Below are positions 36,000 to 49,725 of a stretch of DNA of 64,000 nt, in pieces. The notes beneath the pieces were generated by a model, which saw only the letters and a program-made list of their open reading frames with translations, was not told where the DNA came from and did no database searches. The DNA lies in the NCBI GenBank assembly GCA_009617715.1, contig VTFK01000191.1:434001-498000 (forward strand), written 5' to 3'. Both the position numbers and the translations under genes were made by a program. Origin of the DNA: Plectrocnemia conspersa (Eukaryota; Arthropoda; Insecta; Trichoptera; Polycentropodidae). Positions within the stretch are counted from its first letter, which is position 1. Every line of letters starts with the position of its first letter.

Positions 36000-38800
36000 A
36001 TATATTTAATTTTTAAAATAACATATGTTTAATCAGCCATTCCTACGGGAAATATACATAATATAAATATTTTAATAATTAACGAGTTTATATATTTTCA
36101 AAACACTAAATACTATATAATATATTTATATAATATACACCCGCGTAACTTTATGATTGAGTTAGCGATTTGATCATGAAATTCTAATCAGAATTTGGAT
36201 ACATGTTTAATTAAACGCGTTAATCAAGCAGACAGAATTTTTACTTTACTTTGATATTATATGAATTGATAAAATATTATTACTGTATAAAATTTAGTAA
36301 CATATATATTTGGCATTTAACCGACAAAAGCTCTGACCGTAAAAGACGCATTATAAAAAAACTAATTAACCTTTTTGTGGATAGGATCATTATAGGTCTT
36401 TGAGACGACGCAGATGATAAATTAGTGATAATTAAAGGGTGCACAAATAAATGTATAAATAATTGTTTCTACCGGATGAATAAATTACTATAATATAAAA
36501 AACTTAATCTTTTCATTAAATTGGAGACCATGAATAAAAAAAATTATATATAATAATAACATGCTTTAAAAATTGATTCTAAGGTATTGATTTATACAAT
36601 GTAATATTTTTTAAGATACAGAATATAAAACGCTGATTTAATATATGTATGTCGCTATTTATGTTTCTTTATACAATATATTGATGTCGTATTTTAATTT
36701 TAAAATGTACCGCAATATCATATTTTTTTAATTTACACACTGCTATACTAAGTCACTCAAAAATATTTTTAATATTGATATATATATTGATTTTTTGGGC
36801 TATATAAATATGGATTTCATTGTAGATACTAAACAATTTTAATTATTTTTTTATAAAATATTTTTTGTATCATTTTATGTTTTTTTTATAATTACGCATT
36901 AGAATTTTATTTAAAATTAAAAAAAAATATTTTGAATAATAAACTAATTGCAAATATGTTTTTTTAATTATGTTGAAATGATAAAGATTGCTAATCGTGT
37001 CATCAAGTGTTGGATATTCTAAAATAATCCTTTATTTTACTAATAAGAAGACTACCGGACCAGGTAAAAAGAACTTGTCGTATATGCATTAACTGTGAGA
37101 AAAGACTTGTCGAAAATACGCGTTAAAATCTTAATAGACAATAAAGAGTTTCAATAATTAATTTAAAGGTCCCAGACAAATAACTTTTAATAATAAAAAG
37201 AAATCTCTAAGAATACAATAGCGTTGTTGTTAATGATATATTTAGAACTCAAGAAACTGATAATAAATTACTTTAAACAAGAAAGAAAAGTAAAATTATA
37301 GCGCAACAAAGGTCTGTAAGACACCTAGTATTGCATAATAACCACCAAATTTCAATTTGATAAATAATTACACATTAACATAGCCATAAAAACAAACCTT
37401 TAATTATCTGACATCTCTCTCTTTCTCTCATTCTCACACACACACTATGATAAGCGTTAACAAATAGGGGTGTATTTTTAAAGATTGGTTTTTAATTATA
37501 CTCATCAGCGATTTACCAAAGCTTCCTCGAACAATCAATATAAATTATTTCACACTTGTGACAAAGCGTCACGAAAGAAGGAATCGAAAGAACAAAACTA
37601 AGACTCATACGAGCAATCATGATGAGATTACCGACTGAAGAAAACGAAGACGTATGTCACTTGTCATACCAGTGAGACTTCCAAGACCTACTATTTCAAC
37701 TTCACTGCCTGATATCGACATCTACATGTATTTGCATGTGTGGTAAATTAAATATATTTCTAAAATAAACTATCACCAGCTTTTCTATCTGGCTGCAAAA
37801 TCACACCATTTGGCCTTAAAACCCAGAAGTAAAATGCATTTTTTATGCATCTCTAAATGGACCATAAGCCACAGCTGTTAGGTGCTCTACACAAAATAAG
37901 GCTAATACTGATAGTTTATGGAATGCAGAATGACAAGTGCAGTGCTGCCAAATTTTCACATTATTAAACTTTAATGGTTACGCAAAAGAATCTTACAAAG
38001 AAGTAACTAGTTTAATTTCGCTCTAATCGTCGCAAAAGTGTGCTGAGCAAAATATGCTACTCTCTTCTAGCGTATATAATCAGCCCACATTATTTACTTC
38101 CATTCGGAATTCATTTCCGACAGAAACCTTTATTTACACAACTTGAAGCACCCTCAGCAGCTGCTTCCCTCTTCACGTCAACTATGGTCCAACATATTTA
38201 CACGAATTCATTATTGCAGTTAATAATTTATAAATAAATAAGATTGCCTTTTATACAAAAATAAAATTGTGACTGCTAGAGCAGAACATATTTATTTAGT
38301 ACCAATAGAAAAAATAACGGAGAGTATATTGAACTATTTTTTAAAAATACAGTTTGTATGAACTGCTTTAAAATATTGCTCACAATCTATAGTCCGCCTA
38401 ATTGACTACTAATCGTTATGATAATGTTATTGTATATATTAAATTTAACAGATTTAAAATAATCATTAATATTTTATTAAAAATGTAATAACTGATTAAA
38501 TGATGATGAAAATTGAATAACCATGCACTATACAAGTTTATATAATTTTTAATAAAACATCATTATTAAACCCTGTAAATTATTTATAAATGCGTACTAA
38601 ATAGATATAGCAGAAATATTTGTGGTGCAGACAGATGATACGGTTTTATTTTTGTACTCAAAAAGTATGTCAGTTTAAGTAACTCATTTCTAAATATAAT
38701 ATATTTATATTCAATTAGTTATATGGTTACAATAGCGTATTGGTAAAAGTCTATATAATCTACAATTAAATACCTTTATAAATTTGTATTTAATCATTTT
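36000..38800. other. Very AT-rich intergenic DNA with a microsatellite
   Basis: A CT-then-CA simple repeat lies at about 37410-37446. A balanced patch at 37555-37720 is not coding. No other feature is seen apart from the short repeat end at 37793. Confidence 0.4.
37793..37832. repeat. Short dispersed repeat end, copy B
   Basis: This is the partner of 28905-28945, in the same orientation. It reads GCTGCAAAATCACACC, then TTTGGCC and AAAACCCA. Confidence 0.4.
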
Positions 38801-40142
38801 GACTTTTGTAGAAATAAACCAAACTATCTTCATCCAACGTTTTTCCTATTCTTTTTTCTTTACTCCCATAATTCATTCGGCAATCTCGCACGCGCATATG
38901 TTAAAGATATTTACACCTATTTTCCCGAATCGCGAGATTGATTAAAGGACAGAAAACGTGTGGGCTCGGATAAAAATATTGTAATATGCCATTTCGGTGG
39001 CGCCAGTTTTCGATTCGAGCTTTCTGCCCGTATTGTCTCGTTTATCTTGCCGCAGCACTCGTTCGAGGGATGAGGCGTGATGATACGACGAAAAGCATTG
39101 CGTCAAAGCCTCTGTGAGTCCTCTCTCTGTGTAAAATGCGATATTCTGTAAACATGCTATTATATATTTTCGTGTTGAAAAATGTGAAGCGCTTTAATTT
39201 TTTTAAGCTCGCCCGTTTTGCGTCTAATGCCGATAAGCTTACTTTCAACGCAGTACTCAAATAAATATTAAAATGTATACAAGCGCCAAGTAATAGGCAG
39301 TGTATTTATTATTATACGATGTGTCGAGCAAAAAAGTTACTGGCATAAAATGTATCTGAAAATCGTTTAGTGGCAAATCAGATAATATAATTCTGTAAGA
39401 GGCATAAAATAAGTTTATATAGTTATACTTGTTTATTTTAAAGCAATTAATAGTTGTTTTATTATACATATTTACATCATTAAATATATTTTTTTAATAC
39501 TAAGTATAATTTTTTTTCTTACTGATACAATCATGTAATTAGTTTTTATCTTGAATTAAAATTATAATTACTTATGATAATAATATTATTAATTTTTTAT
39601 TAACAATAATTTAATTCAAAGCAAAAAATATTTTGTTTCGCAAAATACCGTATAAATAATAAATTCGTCTAATGGATTAAATAATTATGTTTGATATGAA
39701 AAATACAATATTTAATATTGGAGCAAAATTGTTCATTTTATCAGGAAATTATTAATAAATATCAGAAAAATTAAAAAAACGACTATAACATGAAAATACA
39801 TATGCTATCAAAAAACAAATATTTATAATATTATACTGTTAATAAAAAATAATTTTATGGAAAAAAAATTATGAAAATTTTAGGATTGTATACTATATTA
39901 TTCATAATACACTTTATACCCTCTAAAATTCAGATCACCATAAATTAAAAATGTTTAATGTATTATACATAATAATATATTATTAAAATTTACTTACACT
40001 TTTTGAAAAACTATTTTCCCAAAATTTTTCAAAACTAAAAAAACGCTATTTAAATAACCAAACTTTGAGGTAAAAATTTGTATTAAATATTTTTAGTGAC
40101 CTTTAGATTTATTACGTCATACAAAAAAATAATGGAATAATA

Positions 40143-41279
40143 CAGTGAAAGCTCACGGGACCGAAGAAAAAAAATCGTTATACTAAAAATTCGGTTTCTT
40201 TACAGTCTAAGTACTGTTCTAATATTTTTTGGTTACCGTAAAAAATCTAATTTTTGTTTCTAAGCACCAAAATATAGTTTTTTTTGCCTTTTGGTCAATT
40301 CGTGCGGTACCATTTGTTAATTTTTGCACCTTTCCTATTGCATCGTGAAATGATTGCAGGAGAAACTTACTACAGTGAAATCTCAGTATAGCGAAACTCA
40401 CTGGAGCGATTAAAAAATTCGTTATATTGGAAGATGATATATTTTTATATTATTTTTAATTACCATACTACAGCATCAAAATAGCCTCTTACAAAATTGA
40501 CAGATCTTTTTTGTCCATTTTAATGATACTGTAACGAAACAAAAAAAAAGTTTCAAGGTCGGCAAAACACTTTGAATGTCGCTTGTGAACACTTTCGGTA
40601 CGCATCATAAGATTCCCTATTGAGCTCAACGGTTTACCGTTACATTCTAATTAGAATCCACTACTATTTGCCTCTCAGCCATACACCGTGGGGGTGTTAC
40701 CCTGCGCTTCTAAAGAAATATTTACCATTTTATTTTTATTATGTAGTAATGCTCTTTTCTTATTATAAATATAAATATTTTATTGCTTTTGGAAACAAAA
40801 ATAGTAGGAATACATTTAATAATGACTATAATAATTATATTTATTTAAAATATCGTTAAAATTCTGCACAAAATTTAAAAAAATCAGATACATAAGTAAT
40901 AAAATTATGGAATGAAGTTAGTGGTATTGTAAGTTATCAAATTTATTCATTTAACAATACAGAACTGACGCCGATCCCCTAGAAATAAAAGTGGGAGTAG
41001 TGTCGCATGCAACGAAGAAAGAGATAAAGCATGCTCTTTCGTGTAACGGTACTTCGTCCAGATGACATGGGAATCTTATAAAGCTTTCGGTACACGCCAA
41101 ATCAAGGACGAACTGAATTCAGAGAAATATTGTGTCAAGTTGTAACGTCATTCTTAAATTCGTTATACTGAGATCAGTCTTCGTTACAATGAAATATTTT
41201 GTGTGATAAAATTATCGGAGACAAATTGAAGATTCGTTATACTGGGTTATTTTCGTATTCGTTACAGAGAGATTTCACT
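40143..41279 (+). mobile_element. Tigger/pogo-like non-autonomous element, copy 1
   Basis: CAGTGAAAGCTCACGGGACC begins at 40143, and a second end-like CAGTGAAATCTCAGTATAGCG at 40373. The far end reads ...TTCGTTATACTGGG...GAGATTTCACT at about 41228-41279. CAGTGAAATCTC plus sub-terminal CGTTATACTG repeats are typical of Tigger/pogo-class termini, and TA flanks the left end. The presence of two left-type ends means either nested insertion or a duplicated terminus. No transposase is intact. Confidence 0.6.
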
Positions 41280-41299
41280 TAGATTACACATTTTAACGC

Positions 41300-43120
41300 C
41301 TTTTCAATCCTACTTCATTTACTGTAATTTTTTTTAAATTAATATATTATAATTTTAATTTGTTATTTTTTTTCTTATCCTCATTAGTTTTCTATTGTTA
41401 TTGAAGTATTTTTTTAACAGATTAAAATATTTATGCTATTATTAATAATAATAAGTTTATGTCTATTGTTTAAAATATAGACCATTTATCAAAAATCAGA
41501 TATTTGCGAATAAACCATATTTAGCCGATGTGTAATTAATTATTAATATACACATACATAAATCAATTATTTACATTGGTAGTAATAATATATTATAATA
41601 TTTTTAAATATAATGAATGGTTTTGACACATTTCTTGACTAACTGTAGCTTTATAAAATAAGTAATATACAAATCTGTCGTTTAATCTTAACCGACTGCG
41701 TAAAAAACGAAATGACATTAACGTTCATTGCCGCTAAGTCGTTTTTTACGAACAGCGGACAAAAATGATACAAATTCACGTTTCGCATAAATAAAAAACG
41801 AGATCTGAAGGAATAAGGGAAAAAATGAATATATTACGAAGCTTTAACAATAGAAACGATGAAAAATGTACCGTGCAACTTTAAATCAGATTCAAAGCTT
41901 CTCTTGGCTGCAAACAAAATAAAGCCTTGGTTACTTTTTTCTTCTAGATGAGAAATTACTAGGGAAAAATTAATGTCGCTTTTACAAAATTACCCGTGAA
42001 CGAAATATACGTGAAGGGAAGAACAAGCCCGGCAATCTGACAACGGTGAGGTATTCTTTAATTATGTGGTGAAATTGGAGAATTCCAATGGAGATTGTAC
42101 GTGAGCGATGCGAGAATCAGTTTAGTGAATAAATTATATATGATATATAACATACATGCATAAATTGTACATTCACAATGCTCATGTCGTGTATAGTAAT
42201 TTACCACATATTTTAATGATCTATTACAAATGTGAAGTCCAAAATCAACATTAAATGGCATATGTATGTATTTAGATAACAATTATACATTATTAAACAT
42301 TAAATCTATTTTAATATTTTTTTATAAATTTATACTAAAAATATTCTATATGGCTTTTTATGTTTAACTTTCAAGATAGAAAAGAATCGAAATAACAACG
42401 AGTAGTATGCATATAAACAATCAAAATATGTTTAGTAATCCGATCAAATGATTAAACGCTGACATCTTAGATTTAACTAGATGTTCCTAATCTCACAGAT
42501 AAATATCATGATGAATCATTAAAATAAAATCGCGCTGGGTGGGTGATGATTATGTTTAAACCTTTGTTGCGAATTGAGATTACGTATCTTTTAATGCAAC
42601 AAATATTAATTAAATATACAAGTTATTACTAATAAATATGTATTATAAAAATAATCATATGCATGGGTACAAAATCAGAAACAAACTTGATATACGAATG
42701 AGAAAAGTGAGAGGGGTAAATCTTAAAATAAATAAAAAATATTGATACAAATAAAATATTAATGATAGTCGAAACATTGTATCATAAAATATTTATTATT
42801 TCCACTACTATGTATACACATTCATGCGAACTAAGTATTTTCAATGACAATAACATCACTAGCTACTCGCATTTGAACATTTTTGAAATATAGCTGACAC
42901 GTCTTCAACACTAAGAATAGTAGAAAAAATATTATAGGGGCTGTATAAAAAACAGTTTTTTGTTGAGACGTGCTGAAACGTGTCTGGGTGGATATTTTTA
43001 GGCACACTTACATATATCGACCTCGCGTGTAATCTTATTTCCGTGGAAACAACATTCTAGTGAGTAAACATCCATATTGTCGTTGATATCCAATAATTGA
43101 TATTAATGATTACATCTCCT
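41300..43120. other. AT-rich intergenic sequence, no gene seen
   Basis: The balanced part at about 41690-42060 has no repeat or coding structure I can name. Confidence 0.35.
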
Positions 43121-43129
43121 TGCAATTTC

Positions 43130-43380
43130 TGCTTTCACTTCTCGGTTCGTGACCGGCCAAAATTAGCAGAGACAAAAAAAGACCACTCCACTGGCGATGT
43201 TGTCGAGGGTAACTGCCCCCGCGGGAGCAATGGCGAATAATAGTTACACATGCTTTTATATCCTTTATATCCCTCGATTACCATAAGTTCAATTTGTTGA
43301 ACGCAAAGACGGACAAAGTTAAAGCGAAACAAATTGCTCAACTTGAAAATAATAGCACTGCGCCTCCGCGTGTGTGCTTT
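43130..43380. other. Balanced island, candidate regulatory element
   Basis: GC-rich runs such as ACTGCCCCCGCGGGAGC (CCCCGCGGG palindrome, about 43212-43228) lie in a 250-bp block between AT-rich flanks. A 68-codon minus frame is open but featureless. Confidence 0.3.
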
Positions 43381-43904
43381 GTATTAGTATATATTGCATA
43401 CTGGGATAAAACATATGTATAGTAATGAATTATTGCTGTTTACAGTAATCCTTCCATTTAAACGACTGTATACAACAATTTTCACATCTTTAGAAAACGA
43501 AAATTAGTTTTCTCACTATGATAGTGTACAGTAGAAAACGTATATTTCTAAAGAAACTCCAATAACTCACAATACCGAGCGAATTTTCCGAAGAAAATTA
43601 ATCATATATACTATCGATTCCTAAACAATTTAAACACATGCAATGATGCATTATATTTTTGTTTTGCTTCCAACTTGCATATAATGAAAGTCAGTCTACA
43701 GCTATTTTACGTTACTTTTAAATTAGTATATCGAATGAATCACGCCAATCCGTAATTTATACTACTCTTGTACTAGTACAATAGGAAGTAATTATGATGA
43801 CAGATATATTTTTACAATAAGTTTTTAATACATATTTACAAAGTCGATTATTTTTTAATTAAATACTTAATATATATTGCATATACCTATATATACATAA
43901 TACG

Positions 43905-43975
43905 TACGATCTACCTTGATTAAAATTAATCTTCATGATATTCATTTGTGAGAGAAGGAAAATTTAGGCAAACCT
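43905..43975 (+). repeat. Diverged relative of the repeat at 49640-49705
   Basis: ATGATATTCATTTGTGAGAG and ATTTAGGCAAACCTAATCTG align with ACGATATTCATCCATGAG and ATCTAGGTAAATCCAATCTG at about 49652-49699. Identity is roughly 70% by eye. Confidence 0.45.
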
Positions 43976-45542
43976 AATCTGTGTACTTTAAGGAAACAGT
44001 CACATATTTTATACATACTTCAAATTAAGTATTAAGCTTTTTAAAGTACATATTTTTTAATTTATTATCAATTTGAAAAATATATTTTGTGCATTATTTA
44101 TTCATATATGATATTTTTCATAAACTTACTAACTCATTTTAATTAACCGTCGCGATGTTTTTTACGTTAGATTAAAAATATCAGATCGTTTAAGACCCCC
44201 CGAAGGAGTGAAATACTCTTTTGACAATCAGCCGCCACAGGTTACAAACTATTTACTATCGCTCAACCGAGTTAAATCATCCGAGCGACCAAGATCCGAT
44301 ATTTTTTTTAAAATAACCCATGGCAAACCTTGTCAAAGGCCTTCTCAAAATATGTATATATGACGTCTACTTGAATTATATTTTGTTACCATTTTCGTGA
44401 AAGACAGAAGGTTAGTAACAGTAAAACGGGAGAAACTAAATAAAACTGTGCTGTTGGTCTTACGAAACTTTCCGAAAGTGATTGAAGACATATCTCTGTA
44501 TAATTATTTCGTACAATTCAGCAGACGCTGATAACACTGCCACTGCTTTATAATTATTTATGCACAATTTGAACCTATCTGTATATATGAAATGAGACCA
44601 AATTGAAATAAAATATGATACTACTAATATTAAATTCATAGAATAATTATAATACATCTATAAACAACTAAAGTCTTTGTTTGCAAAAAAAGTATAGAAT
44701 TGTCATAGTTTAATTAACTTTTTAATTATTTTAGGGTCTTGTAAAGATTAATATAATCTTTTAATCTTTGCTGTAGAAGTAGGGATTTTTAACTACCTGC
44801 GCCATTAGTCATAATTTAAAGATCACAATAACGACTACTTGAACAACAGAGATATCTGAATTATGATTTGAGAAAAACCCCGAAAGTAGTGACCCCGGCG
44901 TGGTTTTATTTTCTAAAATCTTTTCAAGATTTTCTTAAGCAAATGTATGATATCTTTAAAATGTACAATGTCATAATAATGAGTTTTATTATATGTGGCA
45001 AGACAGTTAAATTTTTTAGTTCAGTTTAAATTACATTAATGTGGTTAAAAAAATCGGGGGCAATAAAACTGTTATTTATTTTATTTATTTATACATACAA
45101 ACAAAACAAAAATTGAACAAACAAACTTAATAAGACATATATAAATATGAGAGAAATTAAGGTATTTAGGATAATTAGAAAAGTAGCTTATTTCTAAAAA
45201 TAAACCACTTATTTGTATACAAAACAGATTTAAGGTATAACTGAAAAATTATGATCAATCTAACTTTTCTAACAAATATAAATATATGTAGAAATCAATA
45301 ATATTGTTTATATACAATATGTATAAAAAAATTATTATATGCAGTCAGACTTGTTAATGTCATCAAAAAATTAGGTAACCGTTCAAACTGAAATATAATG
45401 CGGCGCAGGTCACGAAAAATATAAATTTAGCTTTTGGCGATGGTACTATTAGTCAGAGAACTATAAGGTCTACTGTATATAAATTCTATAAAAAGCTTAC
45501 TGGCATTTTAACTTTAAAAATGGACTCAGTGGAAGACTCTAC

Positions 45543-45589
45543 GGTGATTATTGTGCAAATAAATGAGTGATTATTGTGCAAATAGATAT
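45543..45589. repeat. Tandem duplication of about 23 bp
   Basis: GTGATTATTGTGCAAATA occurs at about 45544 and again 23 bp later. Confidence 0.7.
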
Positions 45590-45944
45590 GCAATATCAAT
45601 ATATATGTATATTTAAAAATACGTCAATATATGTAAAAAAAATCCGTTTATTTTACAAATGTCAATATGATTTTAATTTTAAAATAACACGTTTTAAAAA
45701 TATTTTACAATTTTATATATAATTTTTGGTAAGATAGACATTTTTTTAATTAGAAATAGAGAAGAATATAAAGCTGTTAGAATTAAAAGTAAAATATATT
45801 TGACAATCAAACAATCATTTTTGTGTAAAAATTTTGCGATTTGTTTGCAATAATTCGGTCACAGTGGTAGACCTTTAATTACTATAAATAAAAAATATGT
45901 ACTGTTCAGATATTTACTATTTATGAAAAATATTACGAAACACT

Positions 45945-46525
45945 GTTGAACCACAAACAACGAAAAACTTTCATACAAAATGTTTTCATTGTAACGAAAA
46001 ATTATCTCAGTATAACGAATTTAAGAATGACGTTACAACTTGACATAATATTACTCAATTCGACCTTGACTTGGTGGGTGCCCGATGTATTCACAAGCGA
46101 CATTCAAAGTGTTTCGCCGACCCTCAAATTTTTTTTATAAAATATTTTTTCAATACATTTTATTGTGTTTATTACAGTATCCTTAGAAATGGACATAAAG
46201 CGATCTGTCAATCTTTAAAGAGCTTATTTTGATTATGTAGTATGGTAATTAAAAAATAAAATAAAAGTATATCATCTTCCTTACATTCAATATAACGAAA
46301 TTTTTTCTTTGGTCCTGAGAGCTTCGCTTTACTGAGATTTCCTGCAAGCATTTCACGATGCTATGGAAAAGGTGCAAAAATGAACAAATGGGTACCGCAC
46401 GAACATTATAAATTCTGATATTTTTGCGCTTATAAACAATAAGAAAGTATTATTGCCATGAAAAATGGATTCTTTACGATAACCAAAAAATATTAGAACA
46501 GTGCTTAGAGAGCAAAGAAGCTTTA
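45945..46525 (-). mobile_element. Tigger/pogo-like element, copy 2 (inverted, internally deleted)
   Basis: The minus strand matches copy 1 in two blocks. About 45970-46080 corresponds to 41210-41090. About 46090-46520 corresponds to 40600-40200. The roughly 490 bp between those blocks in copy 1 is missing here. Shared phrases include CTCAGTATAACGAATTTAAG, ACAAGCGACATTCAAAGTGT and TTTCACGATG. The opposite orientation is what independent insertions would give. Confidence 0.65.
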
Positions 46526-46529
46526 AAAT

Positions 46530-47430
46530 TAAGTTTGTGAAAATATGGTGACAATATTCTAGTAGAAATATTCATCGATTATTTCTTAAACCAGTCGAGA
46601 CTATTACAGCATAATATTGTTGTGGAGAAATTGAAATTATGCATAGAAAATTAACAATATAACATCCAATGTTGATAAACGAACTTGAAACAAAATTGCT
46701 TCATAATAATACGAGACCTCATACCTCACTAATTACAAATAAAAAATTAAAAAAATCCTTATCTCCAATTTTTACATGATATTTCCCATATTAAATCCTA
46801 TTAATAAAATCTACATATTTTTAGAAATATAAAAATCAATAATTAGAGTGCCATTATAAAAGTATTTAATAACTAAGATTTTATCAAAAAAAGAGATTTA
46901 TCCATAGCATTTTGTGAAAATCGATTTATATCTCACTAAAAAAAATAATCAAAATATCGTTCTGAAAAAAAATACCGAAAAGAAAATCTTAATAAATATG
47001 TGTATTTATCAAATAACCTATCTGAATATTTTTATCTAAGCAAATTGTTTAATTTATTCTACAATTCGTAATAGAACGTTCTGTAAAAATCATATCAATA
47101 TGAGTGTTTTTTATTTGCCAGAGAAATAGAAAACAAATATTAAGAATTATATCATATATTTGCTCTCTTAAACCTATTTCAAACAACGAAGGTCTCTAAC
47201 ACTTTGTGAATCGAATGAATACGCACAACACTCAAAATCACTAAAAAATAAGCCTTTCGCGGGCTACGTGTTTGCTACTGCGGGCACACATTTCCAACCC
47301 TTATGCTAGAATATAAAATATTATATTCGCTCACAAATAAATATATATATATATATACAATAATATATGAATAAAATATACAAATATATTTGCTATTATT
47401 CTATAATACATATGTACATATATACATACA
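46530..47430. other. AT-rich intergenic sequence, no gene seen
   Basis: A TA dinucleotide run lies at about 47340-47358. A balanced patch near 47180-47310 has no structure I recognise. Confidence 0.4.
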
Positions 47431-47439
47431 AGCGAAACT

Positions 47440-47760
47440 CTCACACGCCAGTTTTGCTGTCACCAAAGGACTTCGCTTAAATTTCGTCAATTCGAAAAGC
47501 GTGTCACTGTCGAATTCGATATCGTCGCGCTCCCATATTAAATTATTCAATTTGCAGACTTGGAAAATTGGAACGCGATTCGCGTAAAATTGTGTCGAAT
47601 ACCGCGCCAATACCAGTTAATATCATGCAATTTACATACACAGATACATATGTATATGCATCGACCTAATCGGTTCAGATGCAAATCCGTTTAATTGAAT
47701 TGCGACAGCCGAAATCTCAATGGCCCTGTGCCAAAATATTGTTTCATCATTGCTATGCTC
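47440..47760. other. CG-bearing island, candidate regulatory element
   Basis: About 300 bp with many CG steps, open on both strands in different frames (65 and 69 codons) as expected for GC-richer DNA. There are no splice borders or repeat arms. Confidence 0.3.
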
Positions 47761-48704
47761 CTATGGCGTTAATTAACATCAATGTTGAATGTAAATAATG
47801 CGATATTGTCCTGCAACTATTGTGTTTGGCAATCGGTACTATGATTATTGTGGTGAGACTTAAGCGGACATGGCACGATCGGTTGATCTGCATATAAATA
47901 TTAAATATGTTACATAACGTTACATTTTTATATGAAAATAATAAAATTAAGTAAAGGGAATATACTGCATGACTTAAAATAATACATAAAAAAAAATATA
48001 TACAAAAAGTTATATATACGTGTACTGCATAATAAATAGCATTTATAAATTTGTTATTTAATTGATAAGGGTTCTTAAGATTCCAAATGAGAATCCAACA
48101 ACTCTTTGTTTTTGTAAAATCAACGACCCCTCATACGAGTTTTGATTCAGCAAGTCTATTTTCAGACTAAGACGACGGACACCCCTTTTCTTACATCTAA
48201 TTAGCATAATTATATAAATAGGGGAATGTCCTTTGTTCGTCAGCATTCCTATTAATTACTTCAAACCATACGGACCCCCTAAATACCGAATTCATCGAGT
48301 ACCCGCAAATATATAACACTATCAATGACAGTTTATTATTGGAAACATTATATGATTATATGTAATCGAACGATTTGATATTTATAAAATATTCCAGTGC
48401 ATCAGTTAAACCCCTTTACCTTATTTTTATATTTAATTTAAGGTAAATTATCATGCCTTTTTTAAATGTATGTTTAAGTTTCGTGAATTGCTAGAATGCG
48501 AATTTTAAAACTGCATATGCCAAGCATAAGTTTGAATTACATCGACAGAGTACTGCAACAGTTAATTTTAAGGGTTTAAAAACTTCTATACTTTATGCCA
48601 TTTTTGTTGAATTTCACAAATATTTTTTTTAAATCAATAAGCCCTTTTTTGTACTTAATTTTAAGAATATTAATCTCATAATAAGAACTACTCCACCTGC
48701 TTAA

Positions 48705-49052
48705 ACCATAGAGTAAAGAATATCATATAATATAGAGTGGCCCATAGGAGGAAATTTTGCGTGTTTTAAAACATAATGGGTCAATGATCTAGCGGCTAGA
48801 TCATTGACCCCGAACACATGATTAGTGTTGCACGTTTCCGCGCATTCGACAAACTGATTAAAATATGGCTTCCTAATCCGTACTATCGTGTAAAAACAGT
48901 GCAAAACAGCAGAGGAATTGCAATTTATCATTTCACAGGTAACATTTTGCAATTATTTGCGTTATTTTAAGATTTTTTTATTAAAAGTGACGCGTGCAAA
49001 CGTAGAGTAAAGAATATCATATAATATATATATACATTATTTACTCTATGGT
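48705..49052. mobile_element. TTAA-flanked MITE with internal direct repeat
   Basis: TTAA at 48701-48704 and 49053-49056 flank the perfect inverted termini ACCATAGAGTAAA and TTTACTCTATGGT, a piggyBac-type signature. A 25-bp copy of the left end (TAGAGTAAAGAATATCATAT) recurs at about 49003, close to the right end. The 265 bp between these direct copies may therefore be a later insertion or duplication. The insert holds a 16-bp palindrome (48778-48810). Confidence 0.6.
48778..48810. repeat. 16-bp palindrome with single central base
   Basis: GGGTCAATGATCTAGC, one G, then GCTAGATCATTGACCC. The match is exact over all 16 pairs. Confidence 0.85.
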
Positions 49053-49099
49053 TTAAACGATTCTAAAGTATTTTATATATGAGCATCATTTTTAATGGG

Positions 49100-49300
49100 T
49101 TATATTGTAATATTGCCACAAATTGTCATATTTTATTTGGTATGTCGCTGATACAGTGATTTTTAGATTGATTATTATTTTAATATTTTAGTGAAGGTTT
49201 TCAGGAATTCCATGAGTACCATGAGCGATGCATAATTGGTGTTCTGGCGTGAGAAGTTTTCTCATGCACACCATGACCAAATTTTTTTCATGTAACGGTT
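49100..49300 (+). repeat. Dispersed repeat, inverse partner of 29245-29460
   Basis: This copy contains AGCGATGCATAATTGGTGTT, CTGGCGTGAGAAG and ACCATGACC. It lies between the TTAA-flanked element at 48705-49052 and the hairpin cluster at 49510-49725. Confidence 0.55.
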
Positions 49301-49509
49301 GCTATCATAAACTGAGCGAGCAAGGTTCCTCATAAGTAAGCATGCGTGAGACTTTTATTGCTTTATAACTAACACTTTTAATACCAAATATTAATATTCT
49401 GATTTATTTAATATTAAAAACATTATGCAAATTTAGATAACTTAAATTATTAAAAACCGAATAATCGAGATTTTTGTTATCAACAGTACTATTTTTTTGT
49501 TGTTGAATA

Positions 49510-49601
49510 CATACAAGATATACTCTATCTCATAAAGTATATCTTGTATGATAATGAGCTACTTTAGCACATAGAGTCTATGAGCTAAAGTAGCTCATTA
49601 T
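49510..49601. repeat. Two adjacent perfect hairpins
   Basis: Hairpin 1 (49510-49550) has 15-bp arms, CATACAAGATATACT and its complement, around an 11-nt loop. Hairpin 2 starts at the next base (49551-49601). It has 18-bp arms, ATAATGAGCTACTTTAGC and its complement, and its loop itself forms CATAGA-g-TCTATG. Both are exact. Two abutting perfect hairpins are unlikely by chance. Confidence 0.85.
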
Positions 49602-49679
49602 TATAGAATTTGTAATACCTAATAAGTACATCTTTGCTCGATTTTAATCATCACGATATTCATCCATGAGATTAGAAAA

Positions 49680-49725
49680 ATCTAGGTAAATCCAATCTGC
49701 GATGATCGATCGGATTTACCTAGAT
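49680..49725. repeat. 14-bp hairpin inside a dispersed repeat
   Basis: ATCTAGGTAAATCC (49680-49693) pairs exactly with 49712-49725. The left arm belongs to the repeat shared with 43905-43975, so the right arm probably arose here by inverted copying. Confidence 0.75.
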
